Numbered from the stretch's first letter, positions 33,050 to 44,289 are shown. The stretch: DNA of 64,000 bases from Platerodrilus igneus (GCA_036346225.1 JARFIW010000494.1:248001-312000); one strand, 5' to 3'. Notes: generated from the letters alone by a model not told the origin. A program made the numbers and translations.

Positions 33050-33612
33050 GCTTATGGCAATGAAGGTGTTAACACCAATACCATGATTAACACAGACAAT
33101 GTGCAAAATATACATATTATTTGTATTTTAAAATCAGTCTGAAATTGCTTAAAAGCAAATCGAGTATAGGATTTTTTAGAGTACATGTATATAGCATATA
33201 ATTGATAAAAAGAAAAGCATTTTATACATTCCTGTTAGATTTTCCTCTTTATCAAAAATTTATCTGTCAAATAAAAAACTTCCTCGATATATTTTTACTC
33301 ATATTTTACTATATGACCACTTCTGGCAAATTTCCACACATCCCACTAGTTGTTCACTTATGGAACATGTAATATTACAAATTAATTTTAAAATTAAAAA
33401 CTAGGTATTTAAGGAATTATGCCACACATTTTTATTAATTTTTTATGTAATCATCTTAAATAACAATTTAAGTACGCTGTGGAGATTTTTGGAGTCTATA
33501 TTATTTTATTGAACTTCATTAAATTATAAAAGTGACTTCTAAATGAGAGTTATTGTGTTGTCGTTAATATAGTTGTTTAAATGTTTATATTTACAAATTT
33601 TGTATTTTATAG
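33050..33612 (+). repeat. Copy 1 of a duplicated intron segment (parent of the mosaic)
   Basis: From GGCAATGAAGGTGTTAACACC to the TTTTATAG acceptor this ~560-bp stretch is repeated at about 33718-34336. The copy here reads as ordinary AT-rich intron, whereas the second copy is a mosaic (see that entry). Both end in the same acceptor TATTTACAAATTTTGTATTTTATAG in front of an exon 3 sequence. Confidence 0.75.
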
Positions 33613-33715
33613 TATGAAATTCGAGTGTGCAGTACTCGATTGTCCTGAATGGCTTAGAAACCCATATGAACCAGGTTGTCATAACAGATACGAACTTGAT
33701 GAGTGTTGTAAGAAC
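33613..33715 (+). pseudogene. Partial duplicate of host exon 3
   Basis: Identical to exon 3 (34337 onward) for its first ~98 bases, from TATGAAATTCGAG to GAGTGTTGTA. It then diverges into GAACTATGGCAATG, so the last cysteine-containing codons and the donor site are lost. It has the same acceptor as exon 3 but cannot splice on. I regard it as part of a local duplication or assembly artefact and not as a functional alternative exon. Confidence 0.7.
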
Positions 33716-34272
33716 TATGGCAATGAAGGTGTTAACACCAAGTACCATCGATTAACACAGACAATGTGCAATAATATACATATTACTGTGTCAATTATTA
33801 AAGCTCCAGTCTGAACATTGCTTAAAAGCAAATGCTGAGTATAGGAAAATTTATAAGAGTACGGTGTATATACGTATAATTGATCCAAACGAGAAATGCA
33901 TTTTATACATTCCTGTTAGATTTTCCTCTTTATCAAAAGGTTTAGTTCTGTCAGAATGCAAAGAACTTCCTCGATATATGTATTACTCATATTTTAGTAT
34001 ATGACCACTCTGGCAAAAGTATTCACACATCCCACTAGTTGTTCACTTATGGAACATGTAACTATTACAAGATTCCCAATGTTGTCCAATTAAAACTAGT
34101 TATTTAAGGAATTATGTCACACAGTTTTATTAATTTGTGATGTAATCATTTTAGGTAATAAGCATATTTAAGTGACTACTGTCTTACTTGGGAGATATTT
34201 TGTAGTCTATATTATTTTCATTGAACTTCGTTAAATTATAAAAGTGACTTCTAAATGAGAGTTATGTCGTCC
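33711..34272. other. Mosaic segment interleaving two neighbouring sequences
   Basis: This stretch alternates every 5-30 bases between two parents present in the flanks: the intron copy at 33050-33570 and the exon 3/4 region at 34430-34800. Examples: CCAAACGAGAAATGCATTTTATACATTCC joins exon-4-like and intron-like words. AAGGTTTAGTTCTGTCAGAATGCAAAGAACTTCC mixes GGTTTTAGTTCTGGAGAATGC with ATCTGTCAAATAAAAAACTTCC. CAAGATTCCCAATGTTGTCCAATTAAAACTAG contains the exon 4 words GATTCCCAATGTTGTCC. Ordinary recombination does not braid two unrelated sequences in this way. It looks like a consensus built from two mixed read populations. Confidence 0.7.
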
Positions 34273-34336
34273 GTCTGTCTGTTCATCCGAGGCCTGTTCT
34301 AAATGGTCGGATATTTACAAATTTTGTATTTTATAG

Positions 34337-34452
34337 TATGAAATTCGAGTGTGCAGTACTCGATTGTCCTGAATGGCTTAGAAACCCATATGAACCAGGT
34401 TGTCATAACAGATACGAACTTGATGAGTGTTGTAGAACAGGAAAAGTTTGTC
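34337..34452 (+). CDS. Host gene exon 3: cysteine-rich half module
   Basis: A 116-bp exon with acceptor TTTTATAG and donor GTC|GTAAGT. It enters in phase 2, completing the glycine codon left by exon 2 (GG+T), and leaves in phase 1. It encodes MKFECAVLDCPEWL ... PGCHNRYELDECCRTGKVC. The C....CPEW...PGC...Y..DECC....C pattern is the second half of the vWC-like module begun in exon 2, and repeats the DCCPSQFDC and QCCPSDWIC endings of the other modules. Frame, splice sites and module continuity all agree, so this is the copy used by the gene. The partial copy at 33613 lacks a donor. Confidence 0.8.
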
Positions 34453-34474
34453 GTAAGTATCATCGATAACAGTA

Positions 34475-34750
34475 ATTATAAATATTTACTGTTCAATTAT
34501 TAAATGTGCGATCCATATTTGGACTCCTAACATAGCTGAGTCGATAATATGGTAATCAAAGATCGGTGATCACGGATTTCTCATCCAAACGAGAAATGCA
34601 CAACGTGTGTATGCAAAAAAGGTTTTAGTTCTGGAGAATGCAAAAAGAAGAAATGTATTACAGAAGTAACAAATCGAAAAAGTATCGAAAAGTTTTGTGC
34701 ACCAATGTACTTTGAAGATTCCCAATGTTGTCCATCAGATTGGATTTGTC
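34475..34750 (+). CDS. Host gene exon 4: third vWC-like module (frame broken, 5' end unresolved)
   Basis: Open from 34570 to the donor TGTC|GTAAGT at 34750, encoding HPNEKCTTCVCKKGF, GECKKKKC and FEDSQCCPSDWIC, and leaving in phase 1. Upstream, 34500-34540 reads KCAIHIWTPNIAESI. This aligns with CHFHGKLYNLGEQI of exon 2, so the module probably starts there. Between the two parts an extra or missing base and a TGA (34567-34569) break the frame. No acceptor in the right phase is found except an AG only 22 bases after the exon 3 donor, too short for an intron. The mosaic next door suggests consensus errors; true pseudogenisation is the alternative. Confidence 0.6.
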
Positions 34751-36597
34751 GTAAGTTACATTTGGTTAAGTTTTAGGTAAAAGCATATTCCGTGACTACT
34801 TCTTACATAAAATACTTTGTATAATTTTTTTTAAATAAGCAACTGATATATTGTTGAATGTGGTCAAACTATTATTTGATAACGAGCAGTAGGCAAAATT
34901 TGGGGTCAGCACTTGTAGGAAGTTGGGAGCAAAAATTTTAGAACCTACCTTTAAAATTAGATAAAGTAATAATTAGAGTGCCAGTAGGCTACTGAAAAAT
35001 TTCATTAACCAGCTACAGAAAAGCTTAATAGTAGGTACAGTACTAAAACACCAATAAACACATGGGAATCTTGTAAGCAGTTTTCTTGACCACTGCAGAA
35101 CGTCAATAAATTCTTAGTTTAACAAACCTTTTGTCTAGTCCATACATCACGTAAACATTTTCAATTAAATAAATATCTGTATTGGAATCATGAGGTCTAA
35201 CCGCCAGACGAGATGCTAGTTTGGTTGCTAACATCAGGCGTTAAATGTTGGTATGAATATATATCAAGGCCACACAGCTTTCCTGTTTCGTGCACAATGT
35301 ATCAGCGCTCACTTTAGCTAGAACATTCGTCAAGAAATTAACGTGGGGAACCAAAGGGTTGTAGCAAGTAATTTGCGTGTGGCTTTATGCCGTAGTGGAG
35401 CCCAAGTGTAATGAACACTAGGCTCAGTGATTTATAATAATGGTAAGCAGTTAAAAATAATTTACTAGACAAACTAAATAATTTTGTTGTAGCGCTCTTA
35501 AAATACCTCTTAAAATATCTATTACAATACTTCGTAAAAGTTTTAGTTAAATATTTCTTAAAATACTTCGTTAAAATATTTCTTACAACACTTCATTAAA
35601 ATCTTCAATTAAATACTTCTTAAAATGCTCCGTGAAATCTTCAATTAAATATTTATTTTATAATTCTCCTGCAAATTCAGATGAAGAACTTTTAAATAAT
35701 CGTTTTGTATATCAATTGTAAGGCTTCTTTGTATATTCATTTGTTAGAATGATTCCGCCTTATCTGGTTTTATAAAAATAATGTTTTGTTTCAAGATGAT
35801 ATTAATCCTATTTTTGCATCTACGAATACCAAGTTATAGTTCATTCACGTCAACGTTGCGATAAGAAAATATTGATCTAGTATGACCGTCCTTCAACTTT
35901 ACTAGAATAGTTGGATTTAATAAAATGTTCTGCGAGTAAACAGGATGTTTAAATTTTAAAGAAACGTTCTACCAAGTACGTAGAAATTTTACGGTTTGGA
36001 TCTAAAGTCCGATAATTAATAGAAATGGTCTTTTTGAAATTGCAAGTACGAAATTACAAGTAATTATGTGGATAACTAGATGATGGTAATTATTTTGGTA
36101 ACGATCTACACATAGTAGAACCTCTAAGTTTTGTATTGGATTTTGGTTGGTCCCGTTGGTGCATATAAGAAAAACGCTTTAAGTTCATATGGTCCGGTAC
36201 AAGGATCACGCAGCTGATTATGTGCTGTACAACATGTGGAGCCTACGTCAATTGTTTGCTCGAGGAACGTAACACCTGTTCTAACATGCTGTAGCACCAT
36301 CACATAAACAACATCTGTTGAAACGAGGTAAGAGATTTGTATTATTCTTACATCACGTCTACAATTGGCGATCTCTGATACAAGGCTGAGAAAATAACTT
36401 TGTGATGACCTATTACCATTAATCTGTTTAACAAACTAGAAAGGACTTTGATAAATTTTTATTGCCAATATAAATGTAGTGTAATCACAGTTACTATTAT
36501 TAATGAAATTAAGCAAATCTAAAGAGTTCTTATTAAAGTTTCATTTATGCATAATTTCACTTACAGCTTTTGAACATTGAATTAATAGACAATTTAG

Positions 36598-36603
<6 letters not shown>
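34751..36603. other. Start of intron 4: AT-rich, degenerate short repeats
   Basis: AT-rich. At about 35490-35660 a degenerate ~22-bp repeat (CTTAAAATACTTCGTTAAAATATT-like) recurs six or seven times. The less AT-rich parts (35180-35430 and 36110-36310) may be LTR sequence of the retroelement whose leader lies at 37466. No coding frame supported. Confidence 0.4.

Positions 36604-36662
<59 letters not shown>
36604..36662. repeat. (TA)n/(GT)n microsatellite
   Basis: About 47 bp of pure TA followed by 12 bp of GT. Open frames through it are artefacts of the repeat. Confidence 0.95.
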
Positions 36663-37089
36663 AAACGGAATAACAGATCTGGTATTTTTGGTATAGATTT
36701 GAGTTGAATTTTGTAACGAAAGCAACACTTAAAGTTTTTGATATATCTTTTGAATTCATAATCCTACCTCAGGGTAGATGAAATTTGTATTATCTTTTCT
36801 TAAACATAAATTTTATACGTACAATTTTTTATGAAGAATCAACTTTTAATTAAAGAATCAACATTTAACTTTCTTAATTAATTGTTTTATTCTGAACAAG
36901 TAAGTTCAGAAATAGTGTGCCTAGGTATATGAACAAATACCATAAAGTGGTAACCCCGATTTAACAAGAAGCTTTAAGTCTTTTTAGAATTTGAAGCATA
37001 AAATCTGTGTTCATAATATTGTGTGCATAATTAACCTTTTCTGTTTTTTTATATGAGGTAACAAGAGAATACATCTTGTGTCCCCATTT

Positions 37090-37465
37090 TTTTTATTTAA
37101 TTAAATTTTCTTTACAGCTTCTGCGTTAGCAGTTAATACGATATTCCTCTCTAAGGACTTCCAAGTCCCCCTTAGGGAAACCCTGTGTTTAAAACATAAT
37201 GACTTGGTGGCGCCCTCCCTAAACCCCTGTTTTGATAAGAATCAAGCCTTAGTAAGAGAATAATGTTTTCTAAAAAGAACCACAACCAATCCTCATAAGC
37301 TCTACCCAAGGAATAGATCCCGAGCATAGTCGGAAGATATTTGCGTTCCATCATTTTAAGAAAATCCTTCCTTAAAGGTCACTGGTCTCATTTGGGGATA
37401 TTAGAGAACCCACGGGTTACTTTAATTAACCAATCATCCCCACCAGTAAGTTCCATTACGTTTTA
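37090..37465 (+). mobile_element. LTR-end region of a Gypsy-like element (family also at 58340)
   Basis: Shares a block with 58412-58530: GACTTGGTGGCGCC, then CTCTACCCAAGGAATA.A.CCC and TCGGAAGA in the same order and spacing. It is followed at 37466 by CGCCCGGAACGTGGGGCT, which resembles the lysine-tRNA-type primer binding sequence TGGCGCCCAACGTGGGGC. I read this as the 3' end of a long + strand LTR leading into a primer binding site. The left end of the LTR is not defined. Confidence 0.5.
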
Positions 37466-37760
37466 CTAACGCCCGGAACGTGGGGCTAGATTATTTTTCT
37501 TACACCTAAGTTGAGGCTCGAATTATTTTGCTTACACCTAATAAGGGGCTAGATTATTTTGCTTACACCTAATATGGGGCTGGATTATTTCTTTTACACC
37601 TAAATTGAGGCCCGATTATTTTTTTTACACCTAATTTGAGGTTCGATTATTTTTCTTACACCTAAATTGAGGTTCAATTATTTTGCTTACGCCTAACACA
37701 TAGCCCTTGTTTGTTTTACTAGCACCCACAAAATGGGGCTTTGATTTTTTTCACTCGTGC
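37466..37760 (+). repeat. 31-bp minisatellite in the retroelement leader
   Basis: About eight tandem units of 30-33 bp of the form GGGGCTAGATTATTTTGCTTACACCTAA; variants begin GAGGCTCGA or GAGGTTCGA. The first unit begins inside the primer-binding-like AACGTGGGGCTAG, so the array seems to have grown from the start of the leader. The units degrade towards 37760. Confidence 0.8.
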
Positions 37761-38232
37761 CTTGTGCTAGAGGTTTCGATTGTTAACAGCTATGTTGATA
37801 CCGCGTTGTGAACGTTAATTTTTTTTAATCTACTAAGAGGTAGTCATTAGATTTCTGTCGTTGTTGAGAATATTGCCACGCTATATCGTTTAGATTTTTT
37901 TTGATGAAAAACTTAATGAATTAATTGGAAGTAAGATAATGATTGTCGTAGTAATTTAGTAATCAGTAGGGAGAAGTTGTGAATTCTAGATCTAATTTTA
38001 GTTCTCCTATTGAAAATATTTTGTCAATTGTGAATAGTTGAGATAAATTTGGATTTGAAATTTTAAATTTCAAGATTTTAGTTAGTTTCTTTGATATTGA
38101 TTTTATGAGAGTATAAAAATGGCCGATACATTATTGTAGAGCCCCTGTGAAAAAATCTTGTTTTAAAGGTGGAAGTAATGGTGTAACGTCAACTTCGCGT
38201 CAGTCATGTTCAAAAATAAGCGACTCACATGA
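37761..38232. other. Intron 4, no coding content
   Basis: AT-rich sequence between the minisatellite and the Jockey-type LINE. It includes TGTGAAAAAATCTTGTTTTAAA (about 38150-38171), closely repeated at 41267-41288 beyond the LINE's 5' end. Confidence 0.5.
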
Positions 38233-38669
38233 ATAATAATTAATAATAATAATAATTTATTCAAATTCCATAGAATGACGAGCATTGTGGAAAAAGTCAG
38301 ACATTTTACATTACACATAATAGTACATATGATAAGTATATATAATATAATACATGATTAACATGTTAAGAAAAGGAAATTGGCAAACAGTAAGCCATAT
38401 AAAACTATATATAAAACATGAGTCAATATTACTAAAATCATTTAAAAAATTCATGCAAGTCATAAAAACACTGGTCCAAAAGAAACATTTTCAATCTGTG
38501 CTTAAAAGTTTTTAAATTGTGTGAAGATTTAATATCCCTTAGAATTTTATTGCAAATTTGAAGGCCTAAAAAAGCTGGCGATAACCTCCCAATTCTATAT
38601 TTGAAGTTAGGTAATCTTAGAGCATTATTACGGATATTGTGGTCATGGTAACTACTACTGGATCGATAT

Positions 38670-39764
38670 TTATCCTTTTTTTTTATATATTAAAGTGGCA
38701 AGTTCCGATATAAGTATAGATGTTAAGGTCAAAATTCCATATTCTTTGAAAAACCTTCTGCATGACGCAAGTTGCGAAACACCTGCAATGCATCTGATTA
38801 TTCTTTTTTGACATATAAACACATCATGTGCAGCTGAAGATGTACCCCAGAAGCTAATACCATATCTCAATCTTGAAGAACAGTACGAATGATAAACTGA
38901 TAATAGTTGATCAATAGACAGTACACTTCTTAAATTTCCGATTAGAAAACACAAGGAGTTTAGTTTAGAGCAAACACTGTAACAGTGTGCTTTCCAATTT
39001 AGATGTTCATCTATAATTACTCCCAAAAACTTGACATTAATAACCGTGTTTATTTCGATATTGTTAATGAGAACCTTGACATCAGGAATTCTTTTATTAT
39101 AATTATGAAAAAATGTGCAGCAGGTTTTAATTGCATTAATATGTAAAAAGTTCATATTAAACCAGCTGCACAATTTGTCCAAATTTACTTGCAAACTGGT
39201 TTGTAGAGTTGTACAGTTCTCTTCGGACACTATTGCAGTAACATCATCTGCATATAAAAATAACGAACAGTCTAAACTAGTGTTTATATCGTTAATGTAA
39301 AGCAGAAATAATAGTGGGTCTAGAATTGACCCTTGAAGTGCACCTATATTATTACTGATTGTTCTAGAATTGAAATTAGTAGTAACACCATTAATATTGT
39401 AGGGAATTGAAACGTATTGTTGTCTATTGCAGAGGTAACTTTTCAACCACTCTAGAGCTAGACCCCGTATTCCGTAACTTTCTGTTTTCAGTAGGAGTAA
39501 CCAATGTACCACACAATCAAATGCTTTGCTGAGATCACAAAAGATCCCAGCAGGACATTGCCCAGATTCGATGTAGTTAATTATGACTTCTATGAAACTA
39601 AATATTGCATCCATTGTACTTTGCTTTGGTTGGAAACCAAATTGATTTGTTATAATTATTTTGTTCGCATTCAAAAAGTTTAACAATCTTTCCAAATAAC
39701 AGTATTCAAAAATTTTCGAAAAGACTGAGCAAAGTGCAATTGGTCGATAATTATCCATCAGCAT
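38670..39764 (-). pseudogene. Jockey-type reverse transcriptase, nearly intact
   Basis: 364 codons without a stop. It starts at the YRPIALCSVFSKIFEY block and contains FGFQPKQSTMDAIF, FCDLSKAFDCVVHW (first catalytic D), GALQGSILDPLLFLLYIND (family form GVPQGSILGP), LFLYADDVTAIVS (YADD, the catalytic pair), VKFLGVIIDEHLNW and a C-terminal YGISFWG region. This enzyme copies element RNA at a nicked target. Substitutions in the QGS block (VP to AL, G to D) may impair activity. The N-terminal 206 codons of the same protein are in the adjoining frame at 39758-40378. Confidence 0.9.
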
Positions 39765-40378
39765 ATTGTCATTTTTTTATGTAAAGGTGTAACTTTATTG
39801 AGCTTTAATTTATTTGGAAAAACACCAGTTTGAAAAGATAAATTAATTAAGTATGTAAGAGGTTTTGCCACCTCTATCAAACATTTTTTCAAAAGAAAGT
39901 TGGGCACATCGTAAAACCCACTAGATCTTTTTGTTTTTAGCTTGTTATTTATTAGAGATATAAATTCTTCTTCTGCATATGGAAAAAGAAACATTGAATT
40001 GTTATTGATTTTTATTGAATTTACATAAGGTACCTTGGGTATTTGATCCATGAGTTTGGTAGTACTATTGGCAAAGAAAACATTAAATTCATTAACAACC
40101 TTTACGGGATCCTTAATTTGAGTGTCTCCAACTATAATTTTAATTGGGTTGTCTTTCTTGATTTTATTATTTAACAACTTAATAATACTCCAACTACACT
40201 TTAGAGGATTGTCAGCAAATTTTATTTTATTTTGATAGTATGCTTTTTTCGTCTCGCAAATCAGTTTACAATGATCCACTTTACATGAATGATAATAATC
40301 CTTCATTTGTGGTGTGAGCCTTGTTTGTTTATAAAGTTCCTTTAGATTTACACTAGATTCTCTAATATTATTATCCAC
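39758..40378 (-). pseudogene. LINE linker between endonuclease and RT
   Basis: 206 codons joining the endonuclease to the polymerase, with LTPQMKDYYHSCKVDHCK and GVFPNKLKLNKVTPLHKK. The latter normally runs directly into the DNYRPIAL block of the polymerase, which is here in the next frame because of one base in a homopolymer. Upstream it is separated from the endonuclease frame only by a single TGA (40379-40381), probably in place of a tryptophan codon. Confidence 0.8.
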
Positions 40379-41156
40379 TCAACCTTTAACTTGCCATACT
40401 GAAAACTTTTTTAATGGAAAATGTAAATTAAAATAGTATAGAAAAACAGAATGAAAAATATCAAATGCCACATCCACACTATTTGAGGAAAACGCATCAA
40501 ACCAATTTTCTTTAGCTAAGTCTGTTCGAAAATTTGCCATACTGAGCTTGTTATAAACTCGTTTATACTCAACATTAGTATTGGGTTTTTGAATAGCTTC
40601 CGATGCTATGCAGAGTAATAATGCTTTATGATCCGTAAAATAGGCTTCCTTTACAGTCGTTTTAGAATTATGTATATTTGTAAAAATGTAATCCAAGGTA
40701 TGGGCATTGCAAGTTTTCTCACAACTAGTGTTTTTTAAATTAAAACTATCAAGAATACTAACAAGAGATTGAAAAACTTGCGCATCCCTTCGTGCATCAA
40801 TATTAAAGTCTCCACACAACACAATGCCGATGTTAGGCTTAAAAATAAAATTTAGTACCTTATTAATATGATCTAAGAATATGTTAAAATTGGTACCACT
40901 AGGGGACCTGTAACAGTTGAGAATTATCATTTTGACATTTAACTTACTAAAAACCACACCACATATTTCAAACTGTTTTTCTAAGCTGTATTGGCTTAAT
41001 TGTAATTGTATTTCTGCACCATATACCAACTCCACCGCCTTTTAAAAGAGTTCTACAATAGCTGGTGGCTAAGTAGAATCCAGGGAAAAAAGCTTGCTCA
41101 ACATTATCCTCTTTAAACCATGTTTCATTCAGGCAGAGAAAATCGACATTATACAT
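40379..41156 (-). pseudogene. LINE AP-like endonuclease
   Basis: Two overlapping minus frames. 41156-40968 has VDFLCLNETWF (catalytic E) and LLKGGGVGIWCRN. 41035-40379 has MIILNCYRSPSGTNFNIF, IVLCGDFNIDARRD (catalytic D, N), HTLDYIFTNI and AYFTDHKALLL (catalytic D, H). Together these are the conserved blocks of the APE-type endonuclease that nicks the target strand. One frame change near 41000 is the only break inside the domain. Confidence 0.85.
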
Positions 41157-41260
41157 CTCCGCAAAATCTACAGTTATATAATCTATTTTCGTAAAAGTTA
41201 GGCATCGACAGTTTATTGATAAAAGCTTAAAAGTTGAATCTAAGTGTTCCTTGGAATTTG

Positions 41261-41828
41261 CAGACGCTTGTGAAAAATCTTGTTATAAATGCTCCTTCAG
41301 GCCAATCATTTCGTTTTATTCAGTTACTATCTACAGAGTACAAGGAATAATGTTTTGGTAAATTAGGTACATTGGTTTGTGCTGTCGTCATGTCGTTTGA
41401 GAATTGTCCTTGTGCATAGGCACGTTTTTTTGGTTTAATGACAATTTTTATGATTTATATCGGCGTTGCAACGCAAAACCGAAGCAGATTACGTCGAGGT
41501 CACATATGTTAAGAATTGCACTTTTCCTACACGGAAAAGGCTTCTTCGACTACTACGTTGTTGGTAGTTGGTATATGTTAATTACTATTTTGCTGTCATG
41601 CCTACACAGTTCTACACGCAGCTTCCAAGACCTTGCATATAACAAGCCATGTTTTATATTCTTTATTATCTTTTAACTAAAATTAATAAATTCTATTTTT
41701 TTTTAACAATGACACAAAACCCCGAATTTTATTTCAACAACTGCTCTATTCGTTCCAAGCCCACTACAAAAACGTCTCACTTTTCTCGTGTCGTGTCCAC
41801 ATGCTGAATATTATACATGTTTTAACAC
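41261..41828. other. Intron 4, no assigned feature
   Basis: Includes the near-repeat of 38150-38171 at 41267-41288. The + frame 41404-41676 has no recognisable motif. The right end passes into the LINE copy that starts about 41829. Confidence 0.4.
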
Positions 41829-42589
41829 TAAGCATATCAATTGTGACTGTATAATAGCGCCAAGTGTCCTTTTGCATTTGATACTATTCATTGTCTCTTC
41901 GATATACAACTTAAAAATTAATGGGAATAGGGTATATCCTTGTCTCACCTTTTTTCTAATATACACTACTATACGTTCCTGCTCTAATTCTGTTACAGCT
42001 GTTTGCTCTTTGTATAAACTGTGTACTATCCGTCTATCCTATAACTCATTCTAATCTTTTTGAGTATTCAAACATATTTTCCCATTTTACATTGTCGAAT
42101 GTCTTTTCCAGATTTACAAACCCTATACACACATTTTCTTCTTCTTCTATTGTTTTCTCCATTATCAACCTTAAGGGCGCGATAGCATCCCTCTGTTTTC
42201 ATAACACGAACTAATTTTAAAATAGCCGCTTTTGTGGTATGACTTTCGCATGATAGAGGGAACTACTTTGTTTTAACTTTAGTAGTTTAGTGGTTCGTTT
42301 CCAAGTTAGGCAAATAATGGTTGCTAGGATACGGTACGATGCTGGTTTTTCTCCATTTCTGTAACTATTCATCGTAAATGACCTTCAGCAATTTCGAAGT
42401 TGTTGAACAGCAAGCAAAGCGTTAGATATAGTTGAAATCAAATAAAGTCAAGCATGACTCATCGTTGCGCATATGAATAAAACACAGACACAATATTGTT
42501 ATGCTACTCTGAAGGTAGTCCATAAAATATTTCCGTTTGTAATTAATTGTCAAACATTTTTAAGGTTAGGTTAGAATTTGTGCTTTGTT

Positions 42590-44173
42590 ATTTCACTTGC
42601 GATTTTCTTTTCTTTTAAAGATAATTCTGATATACAACAAACAGTTTTTTTTAAACTAAGAACCTTCTACACATTGAATAGTGTTTGGTCAACACTTATC
42701 AAAATGAACACGCTTCCTAACAAACATTTGAACTTTCAAGCTCAGTTGTTGGTGATGAATGCCCTAACATTTTTTGAAAGAGAACGTGATAATCATGGAA
42801 CCTTGGCCCCATTTGAGTCAGTATTGCAGGTATAATCAAATTTTCAAGTGATATGTTGTGTTTTAACTGTTGCTTATTGTTAGCGAACATCTGAGGCTTG
42901 TGGGATAGGACTGAGTTCTCTTCGTTCCATTAAAAAAAGAGTTTTAGAAGCCCGAAAAGAAAAGAAAGTTCCTGAGTCACCGAGCAAGCACCGAAAATTC
43001 AACAAGTCTAAATCATCTGATGTAGATGGTTTTGTAATAGATGCGGTTAAACGAAAAATTTACGAAATGTAATATAGTTTTCATAACAATTTTATTTAGT
43101 GTTTTTTTAGTATTATGCTTTTAGGGCTCCATGTAACTGTTAAATCTTTACGACAAGAAATTGTAACCGCTCAAATTTTTAACTTCAGCCAGTCTAGTCT
43201 GACGAGACTTCTATCAACAATTGGTTTTTCTTTAAATTGGACGATGGTAGAAGGGCTGTGCTTGAACAGGAACATATTGCTGCTGCACGAGTGAAGTTTT
43301 TAAGAGCATATGAAATGTACCAAACAATTGTAACTTTATGATCCTGTTTTCTTGGATGAGACGTGGATTTTAATCGAGGTTCTGTTAAGAAGAGTTGGCA
43401 TAATGGTTCCAAGCTCAGTGTAAAGAGAAACCTCCTGGAGAAGGAAAACAGTTAGTTTTTAAAGTTAAAATTACATTTAATAGAAATATTTTTATTACAG
43501 GTTCATAGTCGTACATGCAGGCAACAAAACTGGATTCATCCCCAATGCAGCACTTTGCATTCTACAAAATCTCCAAGTGCTGACTATCATGGAGACATGA
43601 ATGCAGCATTATTTACAAAATGGTTTGAAGAACGTTTAATTCCTAATTTAAGCAAACCCAGTGTAATTATTCTAGACAATGCTAAATATCATTGATTACT
43701 TGTTTAAACACAATGTTAGTTGCGGCAGTCACACGTTAAAAAGGGAACTATTATCATTAATTAAAAAACATCCACAACCAAAAATTTATGAAATAGATAC
43801 CCTAGCAGAAATGTACGGACACAAAGTTTTGCGGCTACCTCCGTATCACTGCGAGTTTAATCCTATAGAGTTGGTATGGGCGAACTGTAAAAAATATTAC
43901 AATAAAAATGTTGGACGGCTTAACCAACTTTATAATGACACAAATGTCAACTTGATATGGCAAGAATCTTTGTAAAGAATAGATGGGTCATATTGGCAAA
44001 AATGTATCACACATGCAGAAAAATGTATGATGGAATGGTGGACTATAGTACAGTTTGATGTTGTCGAACCTTTAATTATCAAAGTGGGTGATACAAATAG
44101 TGATAGCAGTGGCTGTGATACTGATCAGAATAACCAGTATTACCTACACGGTAATTTTGGTTGGTTTTGTTAG
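42590..44173 (+). pseudogene. IS630/Tc1-mariner-type DDE transposase with introns, broken
   Basis: Pieces in order: NFQAQLLVMNALTFFERERD (42730-42790); after a short GT-AG intron, RTSEACGIGLSSLRSIKKRV and SPSKHRKFNKSKSSDVDGFV (42885-43060); then DDGRRAVLEQEHIAAARVKFL (43240-43300), PVFLDETW (first D, near 43340), VVHAGNKTGFIPNAAL (43505-43550), DYHGDMNAALFTKWFEERLI (43580-43640), VIILDNAKYH (second D, 43675) and HKVLRLPPYHCEFNPIELVW (E at 43868). The spacing between the second D and E is about 64 codons after a frame break just behind DNAKYH. Related proteins I recall have roughly 80, so about 18 codons appear deleted. I would place it in the long-spacing group, possibly DD82E/Sailor-like, but that is from memory. 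Confidence 0.75.
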
Positions 44174-44289
44174 CACGAGACCAACACAAACACTATACAC
44201 AAGTGTATGGTAACGGTCACCAAATTGCATTATTTATTGTGCAATATTTATGTTAACAAATCATTAATGTTTAACGATTGATGTTTAAC

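Larger units (their letters stand above)
38233..41260 (-). mobile_element. Jockey-type LINE, young, 5'-truncated
   Basis: Minus-strand non-LTR retrotransposon of about 3 kb with endonuclease, linker and reverse transcriptase in order and a 3' end of AATAAATTATTATTATTATTAATTATTATTC (simple ATT repeat tail on the sense strand). Only three or four lesions separate the protein blocks: a frame change near 41000, a TGA at 40379-40381 and a one-base slip in a T-run near 39771. The first ORF (gag-like) is missing, so the copy is 5' truncated. By the number of lesions it is among the youngest elements in the window. Assignment to Jockey versus CR1 is from motif memory. Confidence 0.85.

Noticed and set aside
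33613..33715. Mutually exclusive alternative exon 3
   Set aside because: The copy loses the last cysteines and the splice donor and merges into the mosaic, so it cannot act as an alternative exon as written.
36541..36759. Open frame through a TA/GT microsatellite
   Set aside because: The peptide is IYIYIY repeat; the same happens at 58592-58828. Repeat artefact.
41404..41676. 90-codon + frame
   Set aside because: Aromatic-rich, no motif, unsupported by splice sites or neighbours.
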